Notes under the pieces: generated by a model | What the model was told of the DNA's origin: nothing | Database searches by the model: none | Seen by the model: only the letters and a program-made list of their open reading frames with translations | In this document: positions 1-7,303 of the stretch, piece by piece | How positions within the stretch are numbered: the first letter of the stretch is position 1 | How the letters are laid out: every line of letters begins with the position of its first letter | Made by a program: the position numbers and the translations under genes | Assembly: GCA_949076555.1 (NCBI GenBank) | Contig: CARUOB010000071.1 | Coordinates: 1-12,981 of the forward strand | Source of the DNA: an uncultured Lachnospiraceae bacterium | GTDB lineage: Bacteria > Bacillota > Clostridia > Lachnospirales > Lachnospiraceae | Length of the DNA stretch: 12,981 nucleotides | Direction of reading: 5' to 3'

Positions 1-17
1 TTCGCATTCTTCTCTGT

Positions 18-52
18 GTCATCCTGCTTTTTAAGTATTTCCCGCAGGCGAC
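18..52 (-). promoter_or_regulatory. stem-loop at the predicted 5' end of an outgoing transcript
   Basis: On the minus strand GTCGCCTGC (52 to 44) can pair with GCAGGATGAC (27 to 18). This gives GTC/GAC plus CCTGC/GCAGG, with a G-U pair and one bulged base between them and a loop of 16 nt. The first base of the stem falls at about the predicted transcription start of the promoter at 59-87, so the RNA would begin inside a hairpin. It could protect the 5' end or be the first helix of a larger leader. No known riboswitch or tRNA is recognisable in the 52 nt available. Confidence 0.35.
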
Positions 53-58
53 TTTTGT

Positions 59-87
59 ATAATAGCAGAAGATTTTTCCTCTGTCAA
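59..87 (-). promoter_or_regulatory. strong sigma-70-type promoter reading out of the left edge
   Basis: On the minus strand there is a consensus -35 TTGACA (87 to 82), a 17-nt spacer and a -10 TATTAT (64 to 59), with the start predicted near 52. The stretch just upstream (about 88-130) is made of A and T tracts and resembles an UP element. It is the best promoter match in the window. Its gene lies left of position 1 and cannot be identified. The interval 88-168 otherwise holds only the 3' flank of the lipoprotein gene, where no convincing GC-rich intrinsic terminator is visible. Confidence 0.75.
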
Positions 88-168
88 CAACATTTTTAAA
101 ATTTTTACAAAAATCTTTTTTCTTTTACAGATAATCAGTTTTTGCGCGTATCGGATGTCGCCTGTTTC

Positions 169-897
169 TTATTGAAGATGAAGGGTTCCGTCCTGCTCAC
201 CGCCCCGGAGGATAAAATCTATCGTGTTCGGATTTGTCCCCTGCGGCACCTCTACAATACTCACCATATCTACCGAAGAATCTGCGGGGATCACGCTGTC
301 GTAAGTCTGCATATCATTCACCAGCATCGTGGCAAGGGCGCCTTTGCTTGGCTCTCCGTTAACGGATATGCGGAAGGTCGCACGGTACCCCATCATATTT
401 AATGTCTGGTCTTCCCCTGTCAGATTTCTGGCATTAAACTTTAATACCAAAAGCTGCATACCGTTTGACGCGTCCATAGAGAAAAACGGAGTCGCGTCTT
501 CCGCCTGCGGCGGATAGGAATCTGCCATTTCCCATCCCGTGTAGCTGATCGCAATATTGGGAATACCATAATACTCCTCCACCGAAGATATCATTGGCTT
601 CGTTTCCTCCTCATCCTGGCTCACGTCCACCACCTCTGCGGTTTCCTCGGGTTCAGCCTCTTCCTGTGTTTCCTCCACAGGCTGCTCCTCTTCCGGTTCC
701 TCCGTCTCCTCCGCCAAATCATAGGCCGTGGTGTCCACCAGCTTTCTGCCGTGTCCCTTGTCATACTTTAACAACACGCCCACCGCGTATTCTGATATCA
801 GTTCTGTCTCGGTCTGTGTCAGATCAGGCACCGTAGCGCACCCCGTCATCAAAAGAGCCGCTGCCACACTGCACAAAAGAACATTCGCCTTTTTCAC
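169..897 (-). CDS. surface lipoprotein with acidic stalk and probable Ig-like (DUF4352/DUF5067-type) domain
   Basis: A 242-residue predicted lipoprotein. The N-terminus is a short basic signal peptide with lipobox LMTGC, so Cys20 should be lipidated and the mature protein held on the outer face of the membrane. Residues 21-60 form a short conserved-looking segment. Residues about 62-100 are a stalk very rich in Glu (18 Glu in 40 residues). Residues about 105-242 alternate short strands in the manner of the extracellular beta-sandwich domains annotated DUF4352 or DUF5067; that family is suggested by pattern, not proven. The start is GTG at 897, preceded by GGGAGA at 7-nt spacing. The sensor-kinase gene ends 129 bp upstream, but a promoter lies between, so it can be transcribed alone. 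A role as an accessory sensor or envelope protein for that kinase is possible. No catalytic motif is seen and the function is unknown. Confidence 0.8.
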   Translation of the reverse strand: MKKANVLLCSVAAALLMTGCATVPDLTQTETELISEYAVGVLLKYDKGHGRKLVDTTAYDLAEETEEPEEEQPVEETQEEAEPEETAEVVDVSQDEEETKPMISSVEEYYGIPNIAISYTGWEMADSYPPQAEDATPFFSMDASNGMQLLVLKFNARNLTGEDQTLNMMGYRATFRISVNGEPSKGALATMLVNDMQTYDSVIPADSSVDMVSIVEVPQGTNPNTIDFILRGGEQDGTLHLQ

Positions 898-913
898 GTC
901 CGCATCTCCCTGT

Positions 914-930
914 TGTAAATTTAGTTTACA
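914..930. promoter_or_regulatory. possible operator, inverted repeat TGTAAA-N5-TTTACA
   Basis: A perfect 6-bp inverted repeat with a 5-bp centre lies in the 5' leader of the lipoprotein gene, between its promoter (974-1002) and its ribosome-binding site. The position would suit a repressor roadblock or a small RNA hairpin next to the Shine-Dalgarno sequence. It is short and AT-rich, so chance is a real alternative. Confidence 0.25.
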
Positions 931-973
931 TAAAATCCCGCAAATTCGCGCTTCACACGCTTTGGGTTATTAC

Positions 974-1002
974 ATTATACCCCACATTTTTTATTCTTAC
1001 AA
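974..1002 (-). promoter_or_regulatory. promoter of the lipoprotein gene
   Basis: On the minus strand there is a -35 TTGTAA (1002 to 997), a spacer of 17 nt and a perfect -10 TATAAT (979 to 974). Transcription should start near 967, giving a leader of about 70 nt before the GTG start at 897. A TTGACT slightly further upstream is 22 nt from the -10 and is too far to be the -35. The interval between the kinase stop and this gene contains no clear terminator, so read-through from the kinase may add to expression. Confidence 0.65.
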
Positions 1003-1026
1003 GTCAAAACCTGACGATACAGCCTG

Positions 1027-2490
1027 TTAAGCCATATCCAGCTGAAACCAGAACTCCACGCCGTTGTCATAGTTGATCACGCCGTACTCGCGGTTCATGG
1101 ATTCCATGATCGCCTTTACAATAGAAAGTCCGATCCCGCTGCCGCCGTACTCTCTCGTTCTGGCTTTGTCCACCTTATAAAATTTTTCCCATAAATGCGC
1201 CACGCTCTCCTCCGGAATCGGGATTCCGGTGTTAAATACCGACACCCGCACCCGGTCGTCGGCTCTCTGTATCTTGACGTCTATAATTTTTTCTCCCCCG
1301 GCGTAGTTGATGGCGTTTGTGAAATAGTTCATAAACACCTCCTCCACTCGGAACTCATCGCCCCAGACATAAACAGGCTCGTAGTCGTCCATGCGGACGG
1401 ATATCTCTTTCTGCCGGATCAAAATATCCGCGGAGGCAATGTAGTTTTTTATGAGAGCCGTCACGTCAAAGCGTTCCATATTGACGATCTCATTGCCCGC
1501 CTCCAATTGATTGAGGGTGAGGAGATTTTTTACCATGGCATTCATTTTCGCCGCTTCATCCATAATGACGTCGCAATAAAACTCCCTGCTCTCGGCATCG
1601 TCGTTTATTCCCTCTTTCAACCCTTCCGCATAGCCCTGAATCAGCGCCAGCGGCGTTTTCAGTTCATGGGAAACATTGGAGAGAAATTCCCGCCTTCTTT
1701 CATCCACCCGGTCCTTTCTCTCGATATCTTTCAAAAGCTCATTATTTGCCGTCCGCAGCTCGGAAATCGTCTCCTCGAGCGCCTCCGACAGCTCATTGAT
1801 ATTGTTGCCAAGTATGGCGATTTCCGTCTTATCGTTCCCCGTGTACTTCGCCTCGAAATCTAACTCCTTCATCCGCTCCGAAATCTTCGCCAGCTCCATG
1901 ATCGGTTTCGTAACGCGGTTTGACAGCCAGACCACCAGAAGAATACTGACCAGAATGGCGATCAGGCCGACATATGCCAGAAAGTGGTTGGAGATGGACA
2001 CGCTCTCCCGGATGCCCTCCAGCGCGCTGCGAAGCATGAAAAGATACCCGTTATCCAGCATCCCCCACATTTCGATATATTCGGTCTGGGTTCTGTAATC
2101 CTCCACCACCTGCATCTTATATTTATCTGTATTCAGCAAAAGTCTTTCTTCATCCACACCCAGAAAAATATTATCAAGAAGCTGCTTGAGAACCGCCCGG
2201 GGGTCATTCATGGAATACTTGACAGCCTCCGATTCCCCATCCGCCACCAACACCTGAATATTATACTTTTCGCAGATCTTTTTCAGTTCAATATCGTACT
2301 CCTCGCCCGTGATATCGCCCGCCTTCGACGCCTGATTGATACTGTAATAGGCACTTACAAGCGCGTTCTGCTTCTTATCAAGATAGTAAGTTCCCAAAAG
2401 TGTGGAGTTGAGAATCAGACACAGAAGGATCGTGCCTGTGACCAATGTGATAAAAAGGAAAGCGAACTGTCTTTTCATGGAATATTTCAT
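1027..2490 (-). CDS. membrane-bound sensor histidine kinase (HAMP-HisKA-HATPase_c)
   Basis: A 487-residue classical two-component sensor kinase that should autophosphorylate on a His and pass the phosphate to a response regulator. Membrane segments at about 10-33 and 168-190 enclose an extracytoplasmic sensor region of about 135 residues. A HAMP linker (about 189-243) and a coiled coil follow. The HisKA domain has phosphoacceptor His275 in SHELKTP. The ATPase domain has an N-box around Asn388/Asn392, an F-box-like WEKFYK and a G2 loop GGSGIGLS (449-456). In the G1 box the usual Asp is Asn (FNTGIP), a variant I believe occurs in related Firmicute kinases. The start at 2490 is the most upstream in-frame ATG; its GAGG is 15 nt away, so initiation may be weak, and ATG 2478 is the alternative. 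No response regulator adjoins it. The neighbours are a divergent diguanylate cyclase and a downstream lipoprotein. Confidence 0.93.
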   Translation of the reverse strand: MKYSMKRQFAFLFITLVTGTILLCLILNSTLLGTYYLDKKQNALVSAYYSINQASKAGDITGEEYDIELKKICEKYNIQVLVADGESEAVKYSMNDPRAVLKQLLDNIFLGVDEERLLLNTDKYKMQVVEDYRTQTEYIEMWGMLDNGYLFMLRSALEGIRESVSISNHFLAYVGLIAILVSILLVVWLSNRVTKPIMELAKISERMKELDFEAKYTGNDKTEIAILGNNINELSEALEETISELRTANNELLKDIERKDRVDERRREFLSNVSHELKTPLALIQGYAEGLKEGINDDAESREFYCDVIMDEAAKMNAMVKNLLTLNQLEAGNEIVNMERFDVTALIKNYIASADILIRQKEISVRMDDYEPVYVWGDEFRVEEVFMNYFTNAINYAGGEKIIDVKIQRADDRVRVSVFNTGIPIPEESVAHLWEKFYKVDKARTREYGGSGIGLSIVKAIMESMNREYGVINYDNGVEFWFQLDMA

Positions 2491-2532
2491 TGTTTCAAAA
2501 ATCCGCCTCTTGTCCGATTATTGTTTTGCCAA

Positions 2533-2552
2533 AATGTCTGTCTTGTGACATT
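2533..2552. promoter_or_regulatory. inverted repeat AATGTC-N8-GACATT in the kinase leader
   Basis: A perfect 6-bp dyad; inside it TGTC-N4-GACA gives a second, overlapping dyad. It lies 43-62 bp before the kinase ATG, downstream of the predicted start, so it could be a repressor site or an RNA hairpin. A related imperfect copy, AATGAC-N7-GACATT (12282-12300), lies just before the hybrid kinase start. Function is unknown. Confidence 0.3.
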
Positions 2553-2628
2553 CTGTGTGCATCAGTTGCTACATTTCACACCGTTTCATCTATCATACCT
2601 ACTAAATTCCGGCGTTTGTATGATTTGT

Positions 2629-2657
2629 AACTTAGCATTTCTTCTCTCGTTTGTCAA
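2629..2657 (-). promoter_or_regulatory. predicted promoter of the sensor-kinase gene
   Basis: On the minus strand there is a consensus -35 TTGACA (2657 to 2652), a 17-nt spacer and a weak -10 TAAGTT (2634 to 2629). The start would be near 2622, leaving a leader of about 130 nt. The perfect -35 with a poor -10 fits a promoter that needs help from an activator. Its -35 is 12 bp from the -35 of the divergent cyclase promoter. Confidence 0.45.
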
Positions 2658-2669
2658 TAGAGTGCCGCC

Positions 2670-2697
2670 TTGACTTTCCATGCCCATATGATAAGAT
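2670..2697 (+). promoter_or_regulatory. predicted promoter of the diguanylate cyclase gene
   Basis: A -35 TTGACT (2670-2675), a 16-nt spacer and a -10 TAAGAT (2692-2697) lie on the plus strand, with transcription predicted to start near 2704. This is about 55 nt before the GTG start at 2759, and so downstream of the TTG at 2651, which therefore cannot be the translation start of this transcript. Confidence 0.5.
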
Positions 2698-2743
2698 TAT
2701 GACAAGTATTGTTGTGGGAAACCGAGCGTTTTTATCCGTTCCC

Positions 2744-2751
2744 GGGGGAGG
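2744..2751 (+). promoter_or_regulatory. ribosome-binding site that fixes the cyclase start
   Basis: GGGGGAGG followed by 7 nt and then GTG at 2759. This is a near-ideal Shine-Dalgarno sequence. It selects the GTG over the longer reading that would begin at TTG 2651, which has no such site. Confidence 0.8.
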
Positions 2752-2758
2752 TCTTCTA

Positions 2759-4177
2759 GTGAAAACAAAACACCGTTATATCTGGGCAAATATAAAACTG
2801 GTCTGCACCATCGTACCCATCGTTCTGGTGATGATTATCATTTATTTTATGCTTGTCAGACAGGAAATACTGCACCTTTCCAAGGAAAAGCTGATTCTGG
2901 AGTCTGATTATTATGCGGAAGAAATCATGGCATGGGCCAATTCCGTTCTGAACGAAGCGAACATATACAAAGACATGATCGAAAAACTGGGCCTTGAAAA
3001 CGAGGAAACCTATGAGCTGATGTACACCAGCGCCGACAAGCACGATGCCTACCCGTTCGGCCTGTACATGGGCGACGATCAGGGCAATTACTTCGACGCC
3101 TCAGGCTGGCAGCCCGGAGAAGATTTTGTTGTGACAGAACGCGACTGGTATCAAGAAGGACTGCAGCATGATCAGTTCACTTTCGGTGAGCCCTATGTGG
3201 ACGCCATGACGGGCGGCACCTGCGTGAGCATCAGCAGCCGCTTAAAAACCGGCCCCGCCGTAACGGTCCTCGCCGCGGACGTCTATCTGGACTATGCCTC
3301 ACGGCTGGCCGAAGCCATTACCACGGAAAAAATAGAGCACGCTTTTTTTGTCACCGCGGACAGTCGGCTTATCCTTGCGGACTCCGATGCCTCCATGATC
3401 GGCCTGACCTTATCCGCCGAACACGAATCCAGACTGTACCAGAACGTGCACAGACTGTTGGAGGCGGAAAAAGTCGGACAATATGATATCCTCGGCGATG
3501 AGAGCGTCTATTTTGTAAATGTCACGACCATTCCGGACACCGACTGGTATTTCATCACCTGCATGAACCGGAACGAGGTGTTAAAAGATTTGTGGCGGAT
3601 TGAATTTCCCATGCTGTTAGTTGCCGTGGTCGCTTCCGTCCTTCTCTTCTTCCTGACGTCACTGTTTTCCAAAGAAATGAGTTCCATTCGCACAAAGGCA
3701 CGAATGGACCCTCTGACCAAACTGCTCAACCGGGAAGGCTTCGAAGAGCTTGTCCGTGTATCTTTGGCAGAAAGACCCGAGCAGGGACTTTTGATGATTA
3801 TGGATATGGATAATTTTAAACTGATTAACGATCAGCTCGGGCATCCCGTCGGAGATCAGGTATTGCGTGAATTTTCTGTCATTCTTGAAAATTATTACAA
3901 CCGAAACAAGGATATCGTCGGCCGTCTGGGCGGCGATGAGTTTGCCGTATTCGTTGGCCGCGGTATCGGCACCAAGGAGACGGAGGGAATGCTGCGCAAA
4001 TTTTTGTCCATCGTTCACCAGAACTTTGACGACAAATATCCGGATCAGAAGCTCTCCGTCAGCATCGGCATCGGGCTTGTCGCAAACAACGCGACTTACG
4101 AGCAGCTCTACCAAAATGCCGACAAGGCGCTCTATGAAGCGAAGTGGAACGGAAAAGACCGGTTTCAGATCAAGTAA
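2759..4177 (+). CDS. membrane diguanylate cyclase, dCACHE sensor plus GGDEF
   Basis: A 472-residue enzyme predicted to make cyclic di-GMP from two GTP. TM1 (about 14-33) and TM2 (about 283-303) bracket an extracellular region (about 34-280) with the look of a double-CACHE (dCACHE_1) ligand-binding domain: RDWY at 128-131, EPYVD at 144-148, TGG at 151-153 and Asp174. The spacing fits the amino-acid-binding dCACHE signature as I recall it. The cytoplasmic GGDEF domain (about 312-472) begins MDPLTKLLNR, has metal-binding DMDNFK at 349-354, the intact signature GGDEF at 391-395, and RNKD at 382-385 exactly five residues before it. RNKD is the RxxD inhibitory site, so product feedback is expected. 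The GTG start is chosen from the strong ribosome-binding site 7 nt upstream. It is the only plus-strand gene, divergent from the sensor kinase and convergent with the RND pump, and so is regulated independently of both. Confidence 0.93.
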   Translation: MKTKHRYIWANIKLVCTIVPIVLVMIIIYFMLVRQEILHLSKEKLILESDYYAEEIMAWANSVLNEANIYKDMIEKLGLENEETYELMYTSADKHDAYPFGLYMGDDQGNYFDASGWQPGEDFVVTERDWYQEGLQHDQFTFGEPYVDAMTGGTCVSISSRLKTGPAVTVLAADVYLDYASRLAEAITTEKIEHAFFVTADSRLILADSDASMIGLTLSAEHESRLYQNVHRLLEAEKVGQYDILGDESVYFVNVTTIPDTDWYFITCMNRNEVLKDLWRIEFPMLLVAVVASVLLFFLTSLFSKEMSSIRTKARMDPLTKLLNREGFEELVRVSLAERPEQGLLMIMDMDNFKLINDQLGHPVGDQVLREFSVILENYYNRNKDIVGRLGGDEFAVFVGRGIGTKETEGMLRKFLSIVHQNFDDKYPDQKLSVSIGIGLVANNATYEQLYQNADKALYEAKWNGKDRFQIK

Positions 4178-4200
4178 TCTGATCCGGGACCGGTCTTTTT
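4153..4200. terminator. bidirectional intrinsic terminator between cyclase and RND gene
   Basis: AAAAGACCGGT (4153-4163) pairs perfectly with ACCGGTCTTTT (4189-4199), with an inner TCAGAT/ATCTGA stem around a 6-nt loop. The plus-strand product ends in five T, a good terminator for the cyclase. The minus-strand product ends in four T, a weaker one for the RND operon, whose stop codon is at 4209-4211. The left arm lies inside the last codons of the cyclase gene and the loop contains its stop codon. The gap between the convergent genes is only 31 bp. Confidence 0.8.
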
Positions 4201-4208
4201 CTTATCCT

Positions 4209-7200
4209 TTATTTTTCTTTGTCTTTCTCTTCCTTTCTGGCTCTCTTTGCCGCTCTTTTCTCTTCTTTTCTGTTCTGTCTTTCCTCTTTTTTGACCAGCC
4301 TCTTCTCCTTTCTGCTCCGCTTATCTATGATCAGATAGAACGTGGGCATCAGCAGGAGAATCAGCACGGTGGAGGCGATCAGTCCGCCAATAATAATCAT
4401 GGCCATGCCTTCCATCATAACAGAGCCTTCTCCGATACCAAGAGACATCGGCACCATGGACAAAATGGTCGTCAGTGTGGTCATCAGAATCGGCCGCAGT
4501 CTGAGCTGTCCGCTCTGAATCAGCGCTTCTTCAAGGGACATCTCTTCACGCAGTCTGTTTGCCGTATCCACATAGAGTATACCGTTGTTCACCACAATAC
4601 CAACCAACATCAGCACGCCCATCAAAGACACCATGCTGAGAGTCGAACCAGTTATATAGAGCAGTCCGAACGATCCGATCAGCGCGAACGGAATACTCAT
4701 CATCACCATCAGCGAAAACCGTGGCGACTCAAACTGCATTGCCATGACGAGAAAGATCAGGAACACCGCCACAAAAATAGCCGTGATTATCGCCTTGAAC
4801 TCGTCGATCATCATATCGTCCATCATACTTGACGCACGGGAAACGCCTCTTGGGAGCACCATCTGCTCCATCGCCTCATCGGCCGCCTCCTGCGCCGTAA
4901 ATCTGGCCTCCTCTGTCGTGCTTGCGGTCACCGCCACCTGATAGATGCCGTCCACGCGGATCAGCGTTACCGGAGAATCCTGATAAACCACCGACGCGAT
5001 CTCCGAAAGCGGGATCTGCGTGCCATAAGCCGTATTGAGCGTCATGTTGATCAGATCATTCATGCCCTCGTACTCACCCTCGGGATATTCCACCCGCACC
5101 TCGTATTCTTCACCGCTTCTCTTGAGGGTGGCCGCTTTCATGCCGCTTAAGGTATTGTACATTTCTCCCGCTACCTGCACCGGCGGAAGTCCGGCTGCCA
5201 TACTCTTTAAGGGATCGATCATAATCTTCGCCTGCGTGGACGCCTCCGCCAGATTGGAAGAGGTTTGCAGCACGCCCGGGATTCCCTGCAGCATCTCCTG
5301 TACTTGTCTTGCCGTCTCTCTCAAGTCATCCAGATCGCGGCCTTCCAGATCAATTTCAATCCCTGTGCTCATCATGCTGGTCATACTTGCCCCGGTGGCG
5401 CTGATGCTGATATCCATATTTGTCAGGCCATCCAGCTCCTTGGCGTACCGCTCGATCACCTGTCCCGTTGACAGCTCGCAGTCGTCGGAAAGATACCCGG
5501 TCAGTGTCGCCGTATCTCCCGATACACTGAAGGAATAGTGATCTACATTTTCATCTTCCTCCGCCATCTTCTCCAGGAAATTAGTCTGCTCCTCAATCAG
5601 CTCCATCTTCGTGCCGGAGCGGAAACTTGCCGTAATGGCAAAGGCTCCCTCATCCATGCTGGGCATCAGCTCCGTATGGATCTGGTTGACCAGCATAAAC
5701 GCCGCAATCAAAAGAAAAATCGATATCACGACAACCAGCGCTTTTTTCGGCAGAATCTTGCGAAGCACTTTGTCATACCCGGCGTTTATTTTGCGCAGAA
5801 GTCTGTTGATCGGCAGGTCCTTTTTCTCCACCGGCTTAAACTTTCTAAAAAGCAGCGGGATAATGGTCATAGCCATAACAAGCGAAGCCAGCATTGCCAT
5901 AATGATCGTCATGCCAAGCTGGGAAAACAACTGCCCTGACAGACCTTTCATCGTAGCCAGGGGCGCGTATACGACAACCGTGGTGATCGTGGACGCAATG
6001 ATCGAAGCCGTCACCACGCCGGTACCCTTAAGCGCCGCATCATAGTATTCTCCCGTCTTATCTTTCAGCCGGAAACAGCTCTCCAGCACCACAATCGAAC
6101 TGTCCACCATCATACCGATGGCGATGACAAGCGCGCCCATGGTCACCACATTGAAGGTAAAACCAAGCATGTTCATACCGATCATCGTTGCAAACAGCGA
6201 AATCGGCATGGCACTTCCCACGATCAGGCTGGCTCTGAAATCCCCGAAGAACAGAAACAGCACCAGCATGGAAAGCAGCACGCCAAGCGCCAGCGTACTT
6301 CCCACGGAGGAAAGCGCGGAAATAATCATATCGCTGGCATTGTAGATCGTATCGATCACCACCACGTCATTGTCCGCCTGCAGCAGTTCCAGCATCCGCT
6401 CTACATCCCTCGTCACATCCACAGTGCCGTAGCTTTTCTTTTTCGTAATGGCGATCGTCACATTATCCTGCCCGTTATAGCGGCTTAAGCTGGAGGCCGC
6501 TTTCTGACTCTCACTGACCTGCGCCAGCTCCGAGAGCGGAATCACCTGCCCTCTCGCGGTGGTAATGGGAATGTTCTGTATCTGCACCACCCCGGAGATA
6601 TCCGCGCTGCTGGATACCGCGATATCCTGAGATCCCTGATTCACACTGCCCACAGGCACCGTAAAATCCATCGCCCCTATGGTCTGGGCGATGCCGCTCA
6701 TGGTCACCCCGTACTCTCTCATGGCCTGCGAGTTCAGCAATACCCGGATATAGTTTTCTCTGCCGCCATATACCTGAACGTCCGCCACGCCGGAGATCGT
6801 CTCCAGCTCTGTCACCATAGTATCGTTCACGTAGCTTAACACATCGCTGTCACCCACAGCCGTTACCGAAATATCCATGGTTTCCATCTGGTCCATGGCC
6901 ATCTCGATTACCGTAGGCTCCTGCACGTCGTCCGGCATGGACGACTTTGCCGCGTCAAGCGCTGTCTTTAAATCCATATAGGCATCGTCCAGATCTGTCC
7001 CGTAGTCGTACTGGAACATGACCATAGACATATTTTCCGCCGACTGTGATGTATAGGTAGATACGCCGCTCTGCTCCGAGCCTGCCGCCTCGATCTCCTT
7101 CGTCACAAGCTCCTCCACGCTCTCCGGATCTGCCCCCGGATAAAGCGTATAGACAAGAAGCATCGGCAGTTCCATATCGGGTGTCAGTTCCAGACGGAAA

Positions 7201-7292
7201 CTGGTCACGGAGGAAAGACCGAACACCACCAGAGCCAGAACAACGAGCGCCATCGAAACAGGACGCTTAAGAGCTAATTTTGTCAATCCCAT
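4209..7292 (-). CDS. RND-family efflux permease (AcrB/SwrC-like)
   Basis: A 1027-residue transporter, close to AcrB in length and predicted to export an unknown small molecule using an ion gradient. It has the RND plan: TM1 at about 11-31, a first extracytoplasmic loop (about 32-332), TM2-TM6 (about 333-482), TM7 (about 518-536), a second large loop (about 538-832) and TM8-TM12 (about 833-988). The TM4 motif is MVDSSIVVLES (Asp397, then Ser398), where AcrB has Asp407-Asp408. At the TM10 position of AcrB Lys940 is Asn902; the TM11 motif RLRPILMTT is kept. The tail 991-1027 is highly charged (20 Lys/Arg, 9 Asp/Glu) and should be cytoplasmic. The ATG at 7292 follows AGGAGG, which overlaps the stop of the adaptor gene 11 bp upstream, so the two are co-translated. 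Substrate cannot be told from sequence. The nearest known type is the Gram-positive SwrC/YerP group. Confidence 0.93.
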   Translation of the reverse strand: MGLTKLALKRPVSMALVVLALVVFGLSSVTSFRLELTPDMELPMLLVYTLYPGADPESVEELVTKEIEAAGSEQSGVSTYTSQSAENMSMVMFQYDYGTDLDDAYMDLKTALDAAKSSMPDDVQEPTVIEMAMDQMETMDISVTAVGDSDVLSYVNDTMVTELETISGVADVQVYGGRENYIRVLLNSQAMREYGVTMSGIAQTIGAMDFTVPVGSVNQGSQDIAVSSSADISGVVQIQNIPITTARGQVIPLSELAQVSESQKAASSLSRYNGQDNVTIAITKKKSYGTVDVTRDVERMLELLQADNDVVVIDTIYNASDMIISALSSVGSTLALGVLLSMLVLFLFFGDFRASLIVGSAMPISLFATMIGMNMLGFTFNVVTMGALVIAIGMMVDSSIVVLESCFRLKDKTGEYYDAALKGTGVVTASIIASTITTVVVYAPLATMKGLSGQLFSQLGMTIIMAMLASLVMAMTIIPLLFRKFKPVEKKDLPINRLLRKINAGYDKVLRKILPKKALVVVISIFLLIAAFMLVNQIHTELMPSMDEGAFAITASFRSGTKMELIEEQTNFLEKMAEEDENVDHYSFSVSGDTATLTGYLSDDCELSTGQVIERYAKELDGLTNMDISISATGASMTSMMSTGIEIDLEGRDLDDLRETARQVQEMLQGIPGVLQTSSNLAEASTQAKIMIDPLKSMAAGLPPVQVAGEMYNTLSGMKAATLKRSGEEYEVRVEYPEGEYEGMNDLINMTLNTAYGTQIPLSEIASVVYQDSPVTLIRVDGIYQVAVTASTTEEARFTAQEAADEAMEQMVLPRGVSRASSMMDDMMIDEFKAIITAIFVAVFLIFLVMAMQFESPRFSLMVMMSIPFALIGSFGLLYITGSTLSMVSLMGVLMLVGIVVNNGILYVDTANRLREEMSLEEALIQSGQLRLRPILMTTLTTILSMVPMSLGIGEGSVMMEGMAMIIIGGLIASTVLILLLMPTFYLIIDKRSRKEKRLVKKEERQNRKEEKRAAKRARKEEKDKEK

Positions 7293-7303
7293 ATCGCTGC
7301 CTC

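Noticed and set aside
1..52. tRNA, T-box or other known RNA at the left edge.
   Set aside because: Only 52 nt of the transcript are present and no cloverleaf or conserved RNA motif can be recognised.
45..164. 8-bp inverted repeat CAGGCGAC (45-52) and GTCGCCTG (157-164).
   Set aside because: The arms are 104 bp apart and one already belongs to the 5' hairpin; a match this short is within chance.
2651..2758. Longer cyclase beginning at TTG 2651.
   Set aside because: A predicted promoter (2670-2697) lies inside this stretch and the GTG at 2759 has a near-perfect ribosome-binding site directly before the first membrane segment.
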